This document shows positions 26,629-35,730 of a DNA stretch of 64,000 nucleotides, in pieces. The notes beneath the pieces were generated by a model. That model was not told where the DNA came from. It worked only from the letters and a program-made list of their open reading frames with translations, and did no database searches. The position numbers were made by a program, and so were the translations under genes. Origin of the DNA: Streptomyces radicis (GTDB lineage Bacteria; Actinomycetota; Actinomycetes; Streptomycetales; Streptomycetaceae). Each line of letters starts with the position of its first letter. Position 1 is the stretch's first letter. The stretch lies in the NCBI RefSeq assembly GCF_003626575.1, contig NZ_RBDY01000003.1, positions 248,001 through 312,000 on the forward strand, written 5' to 3'.

Positions 26629-28050
26629 ATGGGATGGGTCGCCGGTCTTGACAGTTCGTCCGTATACACCCGCATTGTCGTCTGCGACGCGGACACCGGG
26701 GAGGTGGTCAGGCACGGGCACGCGGAGCACCCCAGCGGTGAGGCGACCCCGGAGTCATGGCTGCTGTCGCTCGGTGAGGCGGCGGACGGCGGGCTGCTCG
26801 AGGACGTCACGGCCATCGGTGTGGCCGCGCAGCAGAACGGCGTGGTCGCCCTCGGCCCCGAGGGCAACCCCGTCCGCCCGGCACTGACCGGCGGCGACGA
26901 CCGGACGCAGTCGGCGGCGCTCGGCCTGGTGGACGCGCTGGGCGGCAAGGCGGCGTGGGCCGAGGCGGTCGGCTCGGTACCGCAACCGAGCCAGCCCGTC
27001 TCCCAACTCCGTTGGCTGGCCCGCGAGGAGCCCGAGGCCGCGCGGCGCGCCACGGCCGTTCTCCAGGCGCAGGACTGGCTGGTGTGGCAGCTGCTCGGGC
27101 GCCCGCGCCGCTGGACGACGGACCGGGGCGGCGCGTCGACCACCGGGTACTGGTCGGCGGTGTCGGAGTCGTGGCGTCACGAGCTGGCCGAGCTGGCCAT
27201 CGGGCACCCGGTCGCGCTGCCCGACGTGCTCGGCCCCGCGGAGGCGGCGGGCCGCACCCCCGAGGGCCTGCTGATCTCGGCGGGCACGGGCGAGACGATG
27301 GCGGCGGCGTTCGGGCTCGGCGTCGGCATGGGCGACGCGGTGGTGTCGCTCGGCGCCTCGGGCTCGGTGTGCGCGGTGCACGACGACGCGCTGACCGACC
27401 CCGGCGGCGCGATCACGAGCTACGCCGACGCGACGGGGCTGCACCTCCCCGTGGTGCGGACGTTGAACGCCACCCGCGTGCTGCGGGGCACCGCCGAGCT
27501 GCTCGGGCGCGACCTGCCCGGCCTGTCCGAGCTGGCGCTCGCCTCGACGCCCGGCGCGCACGGGCTGGTGTTCCTGCCGTATCTCGCGGGCGAACGCACC
27601 CCCGAACTTCCGCACACCGCAGGGACGTTGGCGGGGCTGCGGCGGGAGAGCATGAAGCCGGAGCACCTGGCGAGGGCGGCGTTCGAGGGCATGCTGTGCG
27701 GGCTGGCCGACGCCGCGGAGGTGCTGCGCGAGCGCGGGGTGCGGATCGACCGCGTCTTCCTGCTGGGCGCGGCGGCCGAGCTGCCCGCGGTCAAGACGCT
27801 GGCCCCGGCGATCCTCGGCGCCCAGGTGGTGATCCCGGCCCCCGCCGACTACACGGCGCTCGGCGCGGCCCGGCAGGCGGCGTGGTCGCAGGGCGTCGCG
27901 GACGGCAAGCTCACCGAGGAGGCGCCGCCCGAGTGGCCCTCGGCGCCCGGCGAGACGCTGGACGTCGGCGACGACGCGGCGGTCGGCACGGCGGTGCGCC
28001 AGCAGTACACGGCGGTGCGCGACGAGACGCACCCGAACGCTTTCGGCTGA
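26629..28050 (+). CDS. FGGY-family carbohydrate kinase, xylulokinase-like
   Basis: 473 aa from ATG at 26629 (MGWVAGLDSSSVYTRIVVCD), with AAAGGATGAGG upstream. The N-terminal FGGY domain has the phosphate loop AGLDSSS, IGVAAQQNGVVAL and TGGDDRT. The C-terminal half has ISAGTGETMAAAFGLGVG, VVSLGASGSVCAV and FLLGAAAELPAVKTLAPAI. Length and motifs fit D-xylulose or a related ketose kinase rather than glycerol kinase; the substrate is not proven. No sugar transporter or isomerase is next to it. The 24-bp palindrome array ends 91 bases upstream, so a local operator role cannot be excluded. Confidence 0.82.
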   Translation: MGWVAGLDSSSVYTRIVVCDADTGEVVRHGHAEHPSGEATPESWLLSLGEAADGGLLEDVTAIGVAAQQNGVVALGPEGNPVRPALTGGDDRTQSAALGLVDALGGKAAWAEAVGSVPQPSQPVSQLRWLAREEPEAARRATAVLQAQDWLVWQLLGRPRRWTTDRGGASTTGYWSAVSESWRHELAELAIGHPVALPDVLGPAEAAGRTPEGLLISAGTGETMAAAFGLGVGMGDAVVSLGASGSVCAVHDDALTDPGGAITSYADATGLHLPVVRTLNATRVLRGTAELLGRDLPGLSELALASTPGAHGLVFLPYLAGERTPELPHTAGTLAGLRRESMKPEHLARAAFEGMLCGLADAAEVLRERGVRIDRVFLLGAAAELPAVKTLAPAILGAQVVIPAPADYTALGAARQAAWSQGVADGKLTEEAPPEWPSAPGETLDVGDDAAVGTAVRQQYTAVRDETHPNAFG

Positions 28051-28082
28051 GGCGGCCGTTGCCCGCGCCGGGGGTGGCCGCC
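28051..28082. terminator. GGCGGCC stem-loop between convergent genes
   Basis: GGCGGCC immediately after the kinase stop pairs with GGCCGCC at 28076-28082, four bases before the convergent methyltransferase stop. The loop is 18 bases, so the structure is only moderately convincing. Confidence 0.4.
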
Positions 28083-28086
28083 CGCG

Positions 28087-28983
28087 TCACCTCAGGTGCG
28101 ACACCGCCAGCTCGATGAGGTGGCGCTTGGTGACCCGGCCGCCGTACCGCCCGTCGATCAGGCCCGCGACGCACGCGAGCAGCCCGTCGCGCGTGGCCCC
28201 CGGCAGGGCGCGGTGGCCCGAGTAGGTGCGCAGCAGATCCAGGTAGTCGGCCGTGGTGTAGGTGAGGTCGTGCTCGTAGCGGCGGAAGACCGTCGGGCCG
28301 AACCGACCGCCGCGCGCGACCTCGTCCGCGTGGTCCGAGCCGTGGATGTCGGCGGCCGCGGGGGGCCTGAGCCCCGGCGGGGTGTCGGGGTCGAAGCGCT
28401 CGTAACAGCGCTGGACCTCGACGAAGAACTCCTCGGTGCCGCCCCTGACATGCTGGGTGCGCACCACGGAGAGCGCTCCCCCGGGCCGCAGCGCGTCGGC
28501 GGCCTTGGCCACCCGCACCGCCGGGTCGATCCAGTGGAACGCCGTCGCCGAGACGAGCGCGTCGAACGGCTCGTCCGGCAGCGGCCAGCTCTCGAAGTCG
28601 GCGGTCACCACCTCGGCCGTGATCCCGTCCCCGGCCCCGCTCCCCGCTCCGCCCCTGGCCCTGTTCCCGGCGTCGTTCCCGGCGTCGGCCAGGTTGCGGC
28701 GGGCGACCGCGGCCATGCGCGGGCCCGCCTCGACGGCCGTGATCAGGCAGCCGCGCACGGCCAGCGGCACCGTCGCCTGGCCGGTCCCGCAGCCCACCTC
28801 GAGGACGCGGCTGCCGGGACGGGTCCCCGCGAGGTCCGCGAGGTCGTCGTACATCTCCGGCGGATATCCGGGCCTGGCGCGGTCGTACAGCTCGGCGTCC
28901 TCGTCGAACGTCCGGCTCAGGCTCACCCGCCTGAGCTCATCGGGCAGGTCGTCGCGTCGGGCGTGCGCGGTGTTGTCGGGCAT
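28087..28983 (-). CDS. Class I SAM-dependent methyltransferase
   Basis: 298 aa from ATG at 28983. The SAM-binding motif I is VLEVGCGTGQATVPLA (~residue 57). Acidic post-I and motif II/III regions follow (FESWPLPDEPFDALVSATAF, LRPGGALSVV). A Gly/Ala/Asn low-complexity stretch (NDAGNDAGNRARGGAGSGAG form) interrupts the domain after ARRNLAD. The C-terminal ~110 residues are typical of the actinobacterial methyltransferase_11 group acting on small molecules; no substrate can be named. The start has only a weak ribosome site. It is separated by 26 bases from the LuxR gene upstream and may share its transcript. Confidence 0.82.
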   Translation of the reverse strand: MPDNTAHARRDDLPDELRRVSLSRTFDEDAELYDRARPGYPPEMYDDLADLAGTRPGSRVLEVGCGTGQATVPLAVRGCLITAVEAGPRMAAVARRNLADAGNDAGNRARGGAGSGAGDGITAEVVTADFESWPLPDEPFDALVSATAFHWIDPAVRVAKAADALRPGGALSVVRTQHVRGGTEEFFVEVQRCYERFDPDTPPGLRPPAAADIHGSDHADEVARGGRFGPTVFRRYEHDLTYTTADYLDLLRTYSGHRALPGATRDGLLACVAGLIDGRYGGRVTKRHLIELAVSHLR

Positions 28984-29009
28984 GGGGAGCAGGCTATGCC
29001 GCCCGCCGT

Positions 29010-29924
29010 TCAGGCGTGCTCGGCCCAGCGGGCCGCCAGGTGGGTGCGGCTCGTGGTGCCGGTCTTCGTCAGGGCCCGGGTGAGGTGCTTCTTCACGGTG
29101 CCGACGCCGATGAACATCCGTCGCGCGATCTGCTGGTTGCTCAGTCCCTGGGCGACGAGACCGGCGACCTCGCGCTCGCGCGGGGTCAGGCCGAGACCGC
29201 GGCACGCGGCCGCCGCGGCGCGGTCGCGGGCGAGCAACACCGTTGCCAACGGGGCGAGTTGACGAGCGAGCGCGCGCATCACCGCGATGTCGCGTGCGCC
29301 GACCGTCCCCCAGGCCCTGGCGGCCTGGGAGGTACCCCCACCCCAAGCCCCGGCGGCCTGGGAGGTGCCCCCACCCCAAGCCCCGGTGCCACGGACCACG
29401 ACGCCGACGTAGAACGTGCCCTCGGCGCCCGCGTCGATCACGATGCCGACCTTGTCGTGGATGCCGTTGGGGCGCAGGAAACGTTCCACGAACTCCCGTT
29501 GCTCCGGCACCCGTTCGGGACGCAGGTCGCGCAGCGTCACCACGCCGCGCTCGGCGAGCAGCCGGTGGGCCTCCGCCGTCATGAAAGGGTCGGAGGTGAT
29601 CCAGCGGCGGGCGTACGCGTCGAGAAAGTCCTGTGAGTAGCCGGACTTGATGCCCCGGCCGCCGAGCAGCGCGTCGCCGATCGTGGGCCCGTGCAGCACC
29701 GAGATCGTCGAGTACCCGAACCACTCCTCGAGCGCCCGCAGCAGCCGTTCGCGGAAGGCGGGCAGGTCGGCGGCGCGGTCCACGGCCTCGTGGACGCCGA
29801 AGAGGCGGCGGTAGTCCTCGGCGGGGAGCGGCTCGTCGTCCGGCAGCCGCCTGGGGCCGCCGGGGTGGGAGACGACGGCGTGTGCCGCGGCCATGGGGCG
29901 GGTTTCCGTGGTCACCCTCCTCAT
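29010..29924 (-). CDS. LuxR-type transcriptional regulator
   Basis: 304 aa from ATG at 29924; ATG at 29894 is an alternative, and neither has a strong ribosome site, so a leaderless start is possible. The C-terminal ~60 residues are a textbook LuxR HTH: LTPREREVAGLVAQGLSNQQ, IARRMFIGVGTVKKHLTRAL. The N-terminal ~200 residues resemble a GAF/sensor fold without phosphoacceptor residues, so it is not a classic response regulator. Just before the HTH lies an in-frame 33-bp tandem repeat giving GAWGGGTSQAA twice. It is divergent from the SDR gene at 30040, which may be its target. Confidence 0.82.
   Translation of the reverse strand: MRRVTTETRPMAAAHAVVSHPGGPRRLPDDEPLPAEDYRRLFGVHEAVDRAADLPAFRERLLRALEEWFGYSTISVLHGPTIGDALLGGRGIKSGYSQDFLDAYARRWITSDPFMTAEAHRLLAERGVVTLRDLRPERVPEQREFVERFLRPNGIHDKVGIVIDAGAEGTFYVGVVVRGTGAWGGGTSQAAGAWGGGTSQAARAWGTVGARDIAVMRALARQLAPLATVLLARDRAAAAACRGLGLTPREREVAGLVAQGLSNQQIARRMFIGVGTVKKHLTRALTKTGTTSRTHLAARWAEHA
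29311..29390. repeat. 33-bp tandem repeat inside the LuxR gene
   Basis: Units start at 29311, 29344 and 29377 (the last partial) with an exact 33-bp period; each contains GGCCTGGGAGGT and CCCCCACCCCAAG. The period is a multiple of three, so the frame is kept. It resembles GC-rich short repeats scattered in streptomycete genomes. Confidence 0.85.
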
Positions 29925-30039
29925 ACAAGCGGGGGCGACCGGCGCGGGCAAGGGACTTCCACCTTCGGCCCATGTCGGGGCGGTGCGCGGCGCGGCATCG
30001 TCGTCCCCACAGATCGGTGGCACAGCAGAGGAGCCCGTC

Positions 30040-30891
30040 ATGTCATCCCCATCCGATTCCGCGACGCGCGGCTGGCTGATCACCGGCGCCAACAGCGGCT
30101 TCGGCGCGGCGTTCACCCGGGCCGCGCTTGCCGCGGGCGACGCGGTGGTGGCCGCTGTGCGCCGCCCCGGGACGATGGCGGAGCTGGCCGCCGCGCACCC
30201 GGACCGGCTGACCGTCGTCGCGCTCGACGTGGCGGACGCGGAGGCGTGTCAACGGGCCGTGCACGCGGCCGAATCGGCGCTCGGGCGGATCGATGTCCTG
30301 GTGAACAACGCGGGGTTCGGCACGGTCGGCGCGTTGGAGGAGACGACGGAGGACGAACTCCGTCACGCCATGGAGGTGATGTTCTTCGGGCCGATGCGGC
30401 TGACGCGGCTCGCGCTGCCGGGGATGCGGCGGCGGCGCGGCGGCGCGATCGTCCAACTCACCAGCATGGGCGGCCTGCTGGCGTTCGCGGGGGTGGGCAC
30501 GTACGCCGCGGCCAAGGGCGCGCTCGAGCAGGCGAGCGAGGCGTTGGCCGCCGAGGTGGGGCCGCTGGGCATCCGGGTGCTGATCGTCGAACCCGGCGCG
30601 TTCCGCACGGAGTTCAACGGCGCGATCGCCACCGCGGCACCGCTGCCCGACTACGCGGCGACGGTGCGCGTGATCCGCGACAACCTCGCCGCGGCCGACG
30701 GCAGGCAGCCCGGCGACCCGGCGAAGGCGGCCCGGGCCCTGCTGGCCACGCTCGCCCTGCCGGATCCGCCCCTGCGCCTGCCGCTCGGCGACGACGCGGT
30801 GACGGCGATCCGCGCGAAGCTGGCACGCGTGGAGGGCGACATCACCGCGACCGCCCACCTGGGCACGGGCCCGGCGATCAACTTCCCCTGA
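30040..30891 (+). CDS. Short-chain dehydrogenase/reductase (SDR)
   Basis: 283 aa from ATG at 30040, after GAGGAG at 30028-30033. Classical SDR signatures: cofactor motif ITGANSGFGAAF, DVLVNNAGFGTVG, catalytic Ser in VQLTSMGG, and active-site Tyr/Lys in YAAAKGALEQ. The missing acidic residue after beta-2 (AAVRRPGTM) suggests NADP(H) preference. The C-terminal extension (PGDPAKAARALLATLALPDP) is usual for the retinol-dehydrogenase-like subgroup. Substrate unknown. It is divergent from the LuxR gene. Confidence 0.88.
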   Translation: MSSPSDSATRGWLITGANSGFGAAFTRAALAAGDAVVAAVRRPGTMAELAAAHPDRLTVVALDVADAEACQRAVHAAESALGRIDVLVNNAGFGTVGALEETTEDELRHAMEVMFFGPMRLTRLALPGMRRRRGGAIVQLTSMGGLLAFAGVGTYAAAKGALEQASEALAAEVGPLGIRVLIVEPGAFRTEFNGAIATAAPLPDYAATVRVIRDNLAAADGRQPGDPAKAARALLATLALPDPPLRLPLGDDAVTAIRAKLARVEGDITATAHLGTGPAINFP

Positions 30892-30945
30892 GCCGCACGC
30901 GCGACCGCGCCGCGACCCGTCAACCGCCCGGGGGGCGTGGCGCGT

Positions 30946-31944
30946 TCAGTCCAGGTAGCCGCGCAGCTGTTCCGCGTAGGCGTGGTCGCGGAGCTTGCCG
31001 AGCGTCTTGTGCTCGATCTGCCGGATGCGTTCCCTCGTCACGCCGAACAGGCGGCCTATCTCCTCAAGCGTGCGGGGGCGGCCGTCGAGCAGGCCGTAAC
31101 GCAGCTCCACCACCCGGCGCTCGCGGTCGCCCAGCGTGGACAGGACCGCCTCCAACTGCTCGCGCAGCAGCATGAACGCGGCCGACTCGGCGGGCGAGAG
31201 GACGTCCGCGTCCTCGATGAGGTCGCCGAGGTTGACGTCGTCCTCGTCGCCGATCGGGGCCTGGAGCGAGACCGGGTCCTGGGCCAGCCGCAGGATCTCG
31301 CTGACCCGGGCCGGGGTGAGGCCGAGCAGCACCGCCACCTCCTCCGACGTCGGCTCGTAGCCCTGCTCCTGGAGGACGCGCCGCTGGACGCGGATGACGC
31401 GGTTGATCAGCTCGACGACATGAACGGGCACGCGAATGGTGCGGGCCTGGTCGGCGATGGCCCGCGACATGGCCTGCCTGATCCACCAGGTCGCATAGGT
31501 AGAGAACTTGAATCCGCGCGTGTAATCGAACTTCTCGACCGCGCGGATCAGGCCCAGGTTCCCCTCCTGGACCAGGTCGAGCATCGTCAGCCCCCGCCCG
31601 ATGTACCGCTTGGCGACCGAGACGACCAGGCGCAGGTTGGCCTCGATCAGCTGCCGTTTGGCCCGGCGGCCGCGCACCACCAGCCGGTCGAGGTCCAGGG
31701 CGAGTCGCTCGTCCACCGTGCCGTCGACCGCCAGCGTGAGCAGCCGTTCCTCGGCGAAGAGGCCCGCCTCGATCCGCCGGGCCAGTTCCACCTCGTCGGA
31801 CGCGGTGAGCAGCGGAATGCGGCCGATCTCGCGCAGATACTGGCGGAAGAGGTCGCCGGTCGCGCCGTTTCCCTCGGCCCGCAGGGTCACTTCCGGTCGC
31901 GGTGCGGTGGCCGTGTCGGTCGCGGGGAGGGTCGAAGTCTGCAC
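30946..31944 (-). CDS. Group 1/2 sigma-70 factor (HrdA/RpoD-like)
   Basis: 332 aa from GTG at 31944 with GGAGG seven bases upstream. Region 1.2 ([18 protein letters not shown]), regions 2.1-2.4 ([60 protein letters not shown]), region 3 and region 4.2 ([20 protein letters not shown]) are intact. It lacks the long N-terminal region 1.1 of the principal factor HrdB, so it is more likely a non-essential group 2 factor. I recall hrdA next to dnaG in Streptomyces coelicolor, which fits the dnaG gene immediately upstream here. Predicted -10 and -35 recognition matches the main vegetative class. Confidence 0.9.
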   Translation of the reverse strand: MQTSTLPATDTATAPRPEVTLRAEGNGATGDLFRQYLREIGRIPLLTASDEVELARRIEAGLFAEERLLTLAVDGTVDERLALDLDRLVVRGRRAKRQLIEANLRLVVSVAKRYIGRGLTMLDLVQEGNLGLIRAVEKFDYTRGFKFSTYATWWIRQAMSRAIADQARTIRVPVHVVELINRVIRVQRRVLQEQGYEPTSEEVAVLLGLTPARVSEILRLAQDPVSLQAPIGDEDDVNLGDLIEDADVLSPAESAAFMLLREQLEAVLSTLGDRERRVVELRYGLLDGRPRTLEEIGRLFGVTRERIRQIEHKTLGKLRDHAYAEQLRGYLD

Positions 31945-32134
31945 GGAGCGGCCTCCAGAGGGATCGCGGCAGGCGGAGCGGAGGGAGAGCGGAGGGAGCG
32001 GCACCGCCCCCAGTGTGGGGTACGGCACACTCCGGCCACGAGATGCGTGCGTGCACTTTTTGCCGGGAGTGGCTACCGAGCGGCGACGGCCAACTACCCG
32101 CCGCTGCCCGCCGGTCGACCGCCGCGCCCGGGCC

Positions 32135-32186
32135 GATCAGGCGCCGATCAAGCACCGATCAGGCACCGACGAGGAGCCGATCAGGC
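32135..32186. repeat. 11-bp CCGATCAGGCR tandem repeats at the dnaG 3' end
   Basis: CCGATCAGGC-like units follow each other (GCCGATCAGGC, GCCGATCAAGC, ACCGATCAGGC, then ACCGACGAGGA and GCCGATCAGGC). The last unit overlaps the dnaG stop codon, so the repeat has grown from or into the gene's end. Confidence 0.7.
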
Positions 32187-34130
32187 GTAGAGCGCCTCGG
32201 CGCCGCGCTCCTTGAGGGCCGTGCGGTACTGCTCGAGGGCCCACAGCTCCTGGCGGACCTCGGCCGCCGTGGTGTTACCGCTCTGGGCCTCGGCGCGGCG
32301 CGCCGTTGACTCGAGGTCGCGCATGCGGCGTTCGACGGCGGCCACCCTGACCTGCACCAGGCACCGCTCGGCGTGCACGTCCACCTCGGCCTGGCGACGG
32401 CGCGGCAGGGTCAGCGGCTCGACGGCCAGCTCGGTGACCAGGGAGCGCACCGCGTCGTCGGGCGCGGCCTCGCGCACCCGGTCGAGGAACGCGTCGTCGG
32501 CCGCCGCGACGCCGCCCGCCTCGCCGATGACGCGCCGGACGACGGCGTAGGGGGCGGCGGTGAACTCGTCCTCGCCGTAGGCGTCGAAGACCGGCGCGAC
32601 CAGCGCGGGGAACTGGAGGGCGATCTTGAGCAGCTCGCGCTCGGCCAGATAGGCGGGGGTGCGGAGGTTCAGCGGGGGGCCGACGGGCGAGGGGGGCGCG
32701 GCGACGGGGGCGGGCGCGTTACCCCTGCGCTCCCCCTGGCCGCGCGGCGCGCCCGGTCCACCGGCGCCCTGGCCCTGGGCGCGCGCCCTCCCCCAGCGCG
32801 CGATCTGGCCGATGCGCCGCACCACGAAGCCCTCGTCGGGGATGCCGACGAGCCCGGCGAGCCGGACGGCGTACTCGTGCTGGATGGCCTGGTCCTTGAT
32901 CTGGGCGACGATCGGCGCCGCGAACTCCAGGGCGGCGGAACGGCCCTCCGCGGTGTCCAGATTGTGCTGGTCGACGATCGATCTGATGGCGAACTCGAAC
33001 AGCGGCGATGCCGATTCGACCAGCTTGTGCACGGCTTCGTCGCCATCGGCGATCCGCAGCTCGCACGGGTCCATGCCGCCGGGCGAGACGGCGATCGACG
33101 TGCGGGCCGCGAACTTCTGGTCGTCCTCGAACGCCCGCAGCGCGGCCTTCTGCCCGGCCGCGTCGCCGTCGAAGGTGAAGACGACCTCTCCGGCGCGGTG
33201 CGAGCTGGAGTTGTCCATCAGGACGCGGCGCAGGATCTTGACGTGCTCGGCGCCGAACGCGGTGCCGCACGTCGCGATCGCCGTGGTGACCCCGGCCAGG
33301 TGGCAGGCCATGACGTCGGTGTACCCCTCGACGACGACCGCGCGGTTGGTCTTGGCGATGTCGCGCTTGGCCGCGTCGATGCCGTAGAGCACCTGGGACT
33401 TGCGGTAGATGGGCGTCTCGGGGGTGTTCAGGTACTTGGGGCCGGTGTCGTCGTCGCGGAGCTTGCGGGCGCCGAAGCCCACGACCTCGCCCGTGATGTC
33501 CCTGATGGGCCAGATCAGCCGCCCCCTGAACCGGTCGATCGGCCCCCGCTTGCCGTCCTGGGCGATGCCAGATGCCAGCAACTCCAGATCGGTGAAGCCG
33601 CGTCCGCGCAGGAAGCGCACCAGGTGGTCCCAGCCCGCGGGGGCGTAGCCCACGCCGAAGCGCTCGGCCGCCGCCTGGTCGAACGAGCGCTCGTCGAGGA
33701 AGCGCCTGCCGATCTCGGCCTCGGGCGAGGTGGCCAGCTGCTCGGCGTAGAAGCGGGCGGCGACCTTGTGCGCCTCGATGAGCCGCGTGCGCTCGCCCTG
33801 CTGGCGCCCCGGGCTGTACCCGCCCTGCTCGTACCGCAGGGTGACCCCGGCCTGCGCGGCCAGCCGCTCGACGGCCTCGGAGAACGACAGGTGCTCGATC
33901 TTCATCACGAAGCCGAGGGTGTCCCCGCCCTCCTGGCAGCCGAAGCAGTGGTAGAGGCCCTTGCTCGGACTGACGTGGAACGACGGCGACTTCTCGTCGT
34001 GGAACGGGCACAGTCCCTTGAGATTCCCGCCGCCCGCGGGGCGGAGCTGAAGGTACTCGGAGACCACGGTGTCGATCGGGACCGCGTCCCTGACCGACTT
34101 CACGTCCTCGTCGTTGATCCTGCCCGCCAC
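32181..34130 (-). CDS. dnaG: DNA primase
   Basis: 649 aa from GTG at 34130. The zinc-binding domain is CPFHDEKSPSFHVSPSKGLY then CFGC (~residues 41-65). The RNA-polymerase/Toprim core has VVVEGYTDVMACHLAG and VFTFDGDAAGQKA, the metal-binding acidic residues. The C-terminal ~200 residues form the DnaB-helicase interaction domain, with a Gly/Pro/Arg-rich linker before it. It makes RNA primers for replication. It lies upstream of the HrdA-like sigma gene, with dgt further along the same strand, an arrangement common in actinobacteria. The length of 649 aa is normal for the group. Confidence 0.97.
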   Translation of the reverse strand: MAGRINDEDVKSVRDAVPIDTVVSEYLQLRPAGGGNLKGLCPFHDEKSPSFHVSPSKGLYHCFGCQEGGDTLGFVMKIEHLSFSEAVERLAAQAGVTLRYEQGGYSPGRQQGERTRLIEAHKVAARFYAEQLATSPEAEIGRRFLDERSFDQAAAERFGVGYAPAGWDHLVRFLRGRGFTDLELLASGIAQDGKRGPIDRFRGRLIWPIRDITGEVVGFGARKLRDDDTGPKYLNTPETPIYRKSQVLYGIDAAKRDIAKTNRAVVVEGYTDVMACHLAGVTTAIATCGTAFGAEHVKILRRVLMDNSSSHRAGEVVFTFDGDAAGQKAALRAFEDDQKFAARTSIAVSPGGMDPCELRIADGDEAVHKLVESASPLFEFAIRSIVDQHNLDTAEGRSAALEFAAPIVAQIKDQAIQHEYAVRLAGLVGIPDEGFVVRRIGQIARWGRARAQGQGAGGPGAPRGQGERRGNAPAPVAAPPSPVGPPLNLRTPAYLAERELLKIALQFPALVAPVFDAYGEDEFTAAPYAVVRRVIGEAGGVAAADDAFLDRVREAAPDDAVRSLVTELAVEPLTLPRRRQAEVDVHAERCLVQVRVAAVERRMRDLESTARRAEAQSGNTTAAEVRQELWALEQYRTALKERGAEALYA

Positions 34131-34259
34131 GCCAGAAGTCTACGGCGCCCCTCGGACACCCGGGGCCCGGACGGTCGCCCTGGGCACGGGACGCCCGCGC
34201 GGGGGCACGGGAAGGGCGCGCGGGGCGGGACGGCCGCGGGGGCGGGACGGCCGCAGGGC

Positions 34260-34958
34260 TCACGCCGCGAGTCGGGCCTCGATCCCGTCGAGGATGATGT
34301 CGAGGCCGCGCCTGAACCCCCCGTCGGCGTCGCCGTCCGTCATGTCGGCCTCGCGGGCGAGCGCCGGGTAGCGGTCGGCGTGCGCGAGGACATGGCGGCG
34401 CACCTGACGGCGCAGCTCCGCCTCATGTTCGGGATCGGTCACGGTCGAACGCCAGACGTTCTCGGCGGCGACAAATCCATGCACGTAGGCGAAGAGGGTG
34501 TTCACGGCGGCGTTGAGTTCGAGCGGGGGCAGCCCGGCCCTGGCGAGGGTCGCGTAGAAGCGGTCGGAACGGGCAAGCGACGCGGGCCCGATGAGGGGCC
34601 GGGTGCCGATCAGCGTGGTGATCCAGACGTGGCGGTGCATCACCTGGCGGCTCTGCTCGATCCGCCGGGTCAACGCGGCGCGCCAGTCGACGTCGTCCTC
34701 GTCCTCGAGCGCGATCTCGCCCATCACCGCGTCGAGCGCGAGGTCGAGCACGTCCTCGCGGGTCTCGACGTAGGAGTAGAGCGACATCGTGCCCGCGCGC
34801 AGCCGGGCGGCCAGACGGCGCATGGAGAAACCCTCCACGCCCTCGCTGTCGAGCAGCTCCACCGCGGCCTCGACGATCCGCTCGCGCGTCAGCCGTGGCC
34901 TGCGCCCGCCCCCGTCGTCCCGGAACCAGAGGCTCGGTTGTCCACGCCGCCTCGTCAC
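34260..34958 (-). CDS. TetR-family regulator with C-terminal TetR_C domain
   Basis: 232 aa from GTG at 34958, with GGGTGGG upstream. DNA-binding part: RLTRERIVEAAVELLDSEGV, FSMRRLAARLRAGTMSLYSY, VETREDVLDLALDAVMGEI. This start, with ~20 basic residues before the HTH, is usual for the TetR(C1)-like subgroup. The C-terminal domain has WRAALTRRIEQSRQVMHRHV. The dyad at 34971-34988 sits in its leader and is its likely operator. The divergent gene it might control is the broken DUF885-like gene. Confidence 0.88.
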   Translation of the reverse strand: MTRRRGQPSLWFRDDGGGRRPRLTRERIVEAAVELLDSEGVEGFSMRRLAARLRAGTMSLYSYVETREDVLDLALDAVMGEIALEDEDDVDWRAALTRRIEQSRQVMHRHVWITTLIGTRPLIGPASLARSDRFYATLARAGLPPLELNAAVNTLFAYVHGFVAAENVWRSTVTDPEHEAELRRQVRRHVLAHADRYPALAREADMTDGDADGGFRRGLDIILDGIEARLAA

Positions 34959-34970
34959 CCACGCCCACCC

Positions 34971-34988
34971 TTCGTACGCCGTACGGAA
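34971..34988. promoter_or_regulatory. TTCGTACGCCGTACGGAA dyad, probable TetR operator
   Basis: CGTAC-GCC-GTACG is a perfect 5-bp-arm inverted repeat with further near-symmetric ends. It lies 13 bases upstream of the TetR start and 11 bases before the divergent gene remnant, a classic self-regulatory position. Confidence 0.65.
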
Positions 34989-34998
34989 ACACCCTCAC

Positions 34999-35690
34999 AT
35001 GAGTCCCCGGAATCCGCGTCCTGGCTGCGTGATTACGCGATGCTCGCCCTGCGCGTCAACCGGGCGGTGACGGGGGAAGGCGGCGGAACGCTGTTGATCC
35101 ACCGGGGCCCCGCGGCGTGGGCGGCGGAGGTGGCGGGCGAGGAGCCGCGCCCGGCGGGCCGGTTGGCCGACGATGCCGGACGAGGACGTGCGCTGCGCGG
35201 TGGTGCCCGAGGCGCGCTTCCTCGCGACCGGGCACCACGAGGGCGGGGGCCGGTCGACGCTGTTCGTCAACGGCGGGCTGCCGTTCGACCTCGCCGACCC
35301 GCTCTCCGTCGTCGCCCACGAGGGCCACCCCGGGCACATCGCCGAGTCGCTGCTCAAGGAGCACCACCCGGACTGCGGGAGGCGTTTCCCGCTCAGCCCG
35401 CCGTTCGTGCTCAGCGCGGGGATGGGGCCGCGCGCGCGGGAGGTGGTCCTCCCCGGGGACGAGGCGCGGGAGTGGCTGGAACGCCACGTGCTCGGCCCGT
35501 TCGGCATCGCACCCGACGGCGCGGACCTGCCCGCGATCCACGGCGCGCGCAACGCGCTCCCGGGCGCGTGGCTGGACGCGGGGGCGCCCGAGGAACGGAA
35601 CGCGCGGGTGCGGCGGCTGCTCATCGAGCCGCCGCTGCCCGCCGACCTCGCGGTCGACGGGTTCGGCGGGTCAGGAGGTCGGGTCGGGTG
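34999..35690 (+). pseudogene. Broken DUF885-like (HEGHPGH) protein gene
   Basis: An N-terminal piece reads ESASWLRDYAMLALRVNRAV then GGGTLLIHRGPAAW up to about nt 35165. The next recognisable part is in another frame from 35173: EARFLATGHHEGG, LFVNGGLPFDLADPLSVVAH, then EGHPGHIAESLLKEHH. The HEGHPGH metal-site-like motif and LSPPFVLSAGMG belong to an actinobacterial DUF885-like family of about 400 aa. Here roughly 60 + 170 residues remain, so a large central part is missing and at least one frameshift is present; even the start codon at 34999 is out of frame with the first piece. Family assignment is from memory of the motif. Confidence 0.65.
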
Positions 35691-35730
35691 CGGGATCGGG
35701 CGGGGGCGCGGGGCCGCGCCGGGGCGGGGG

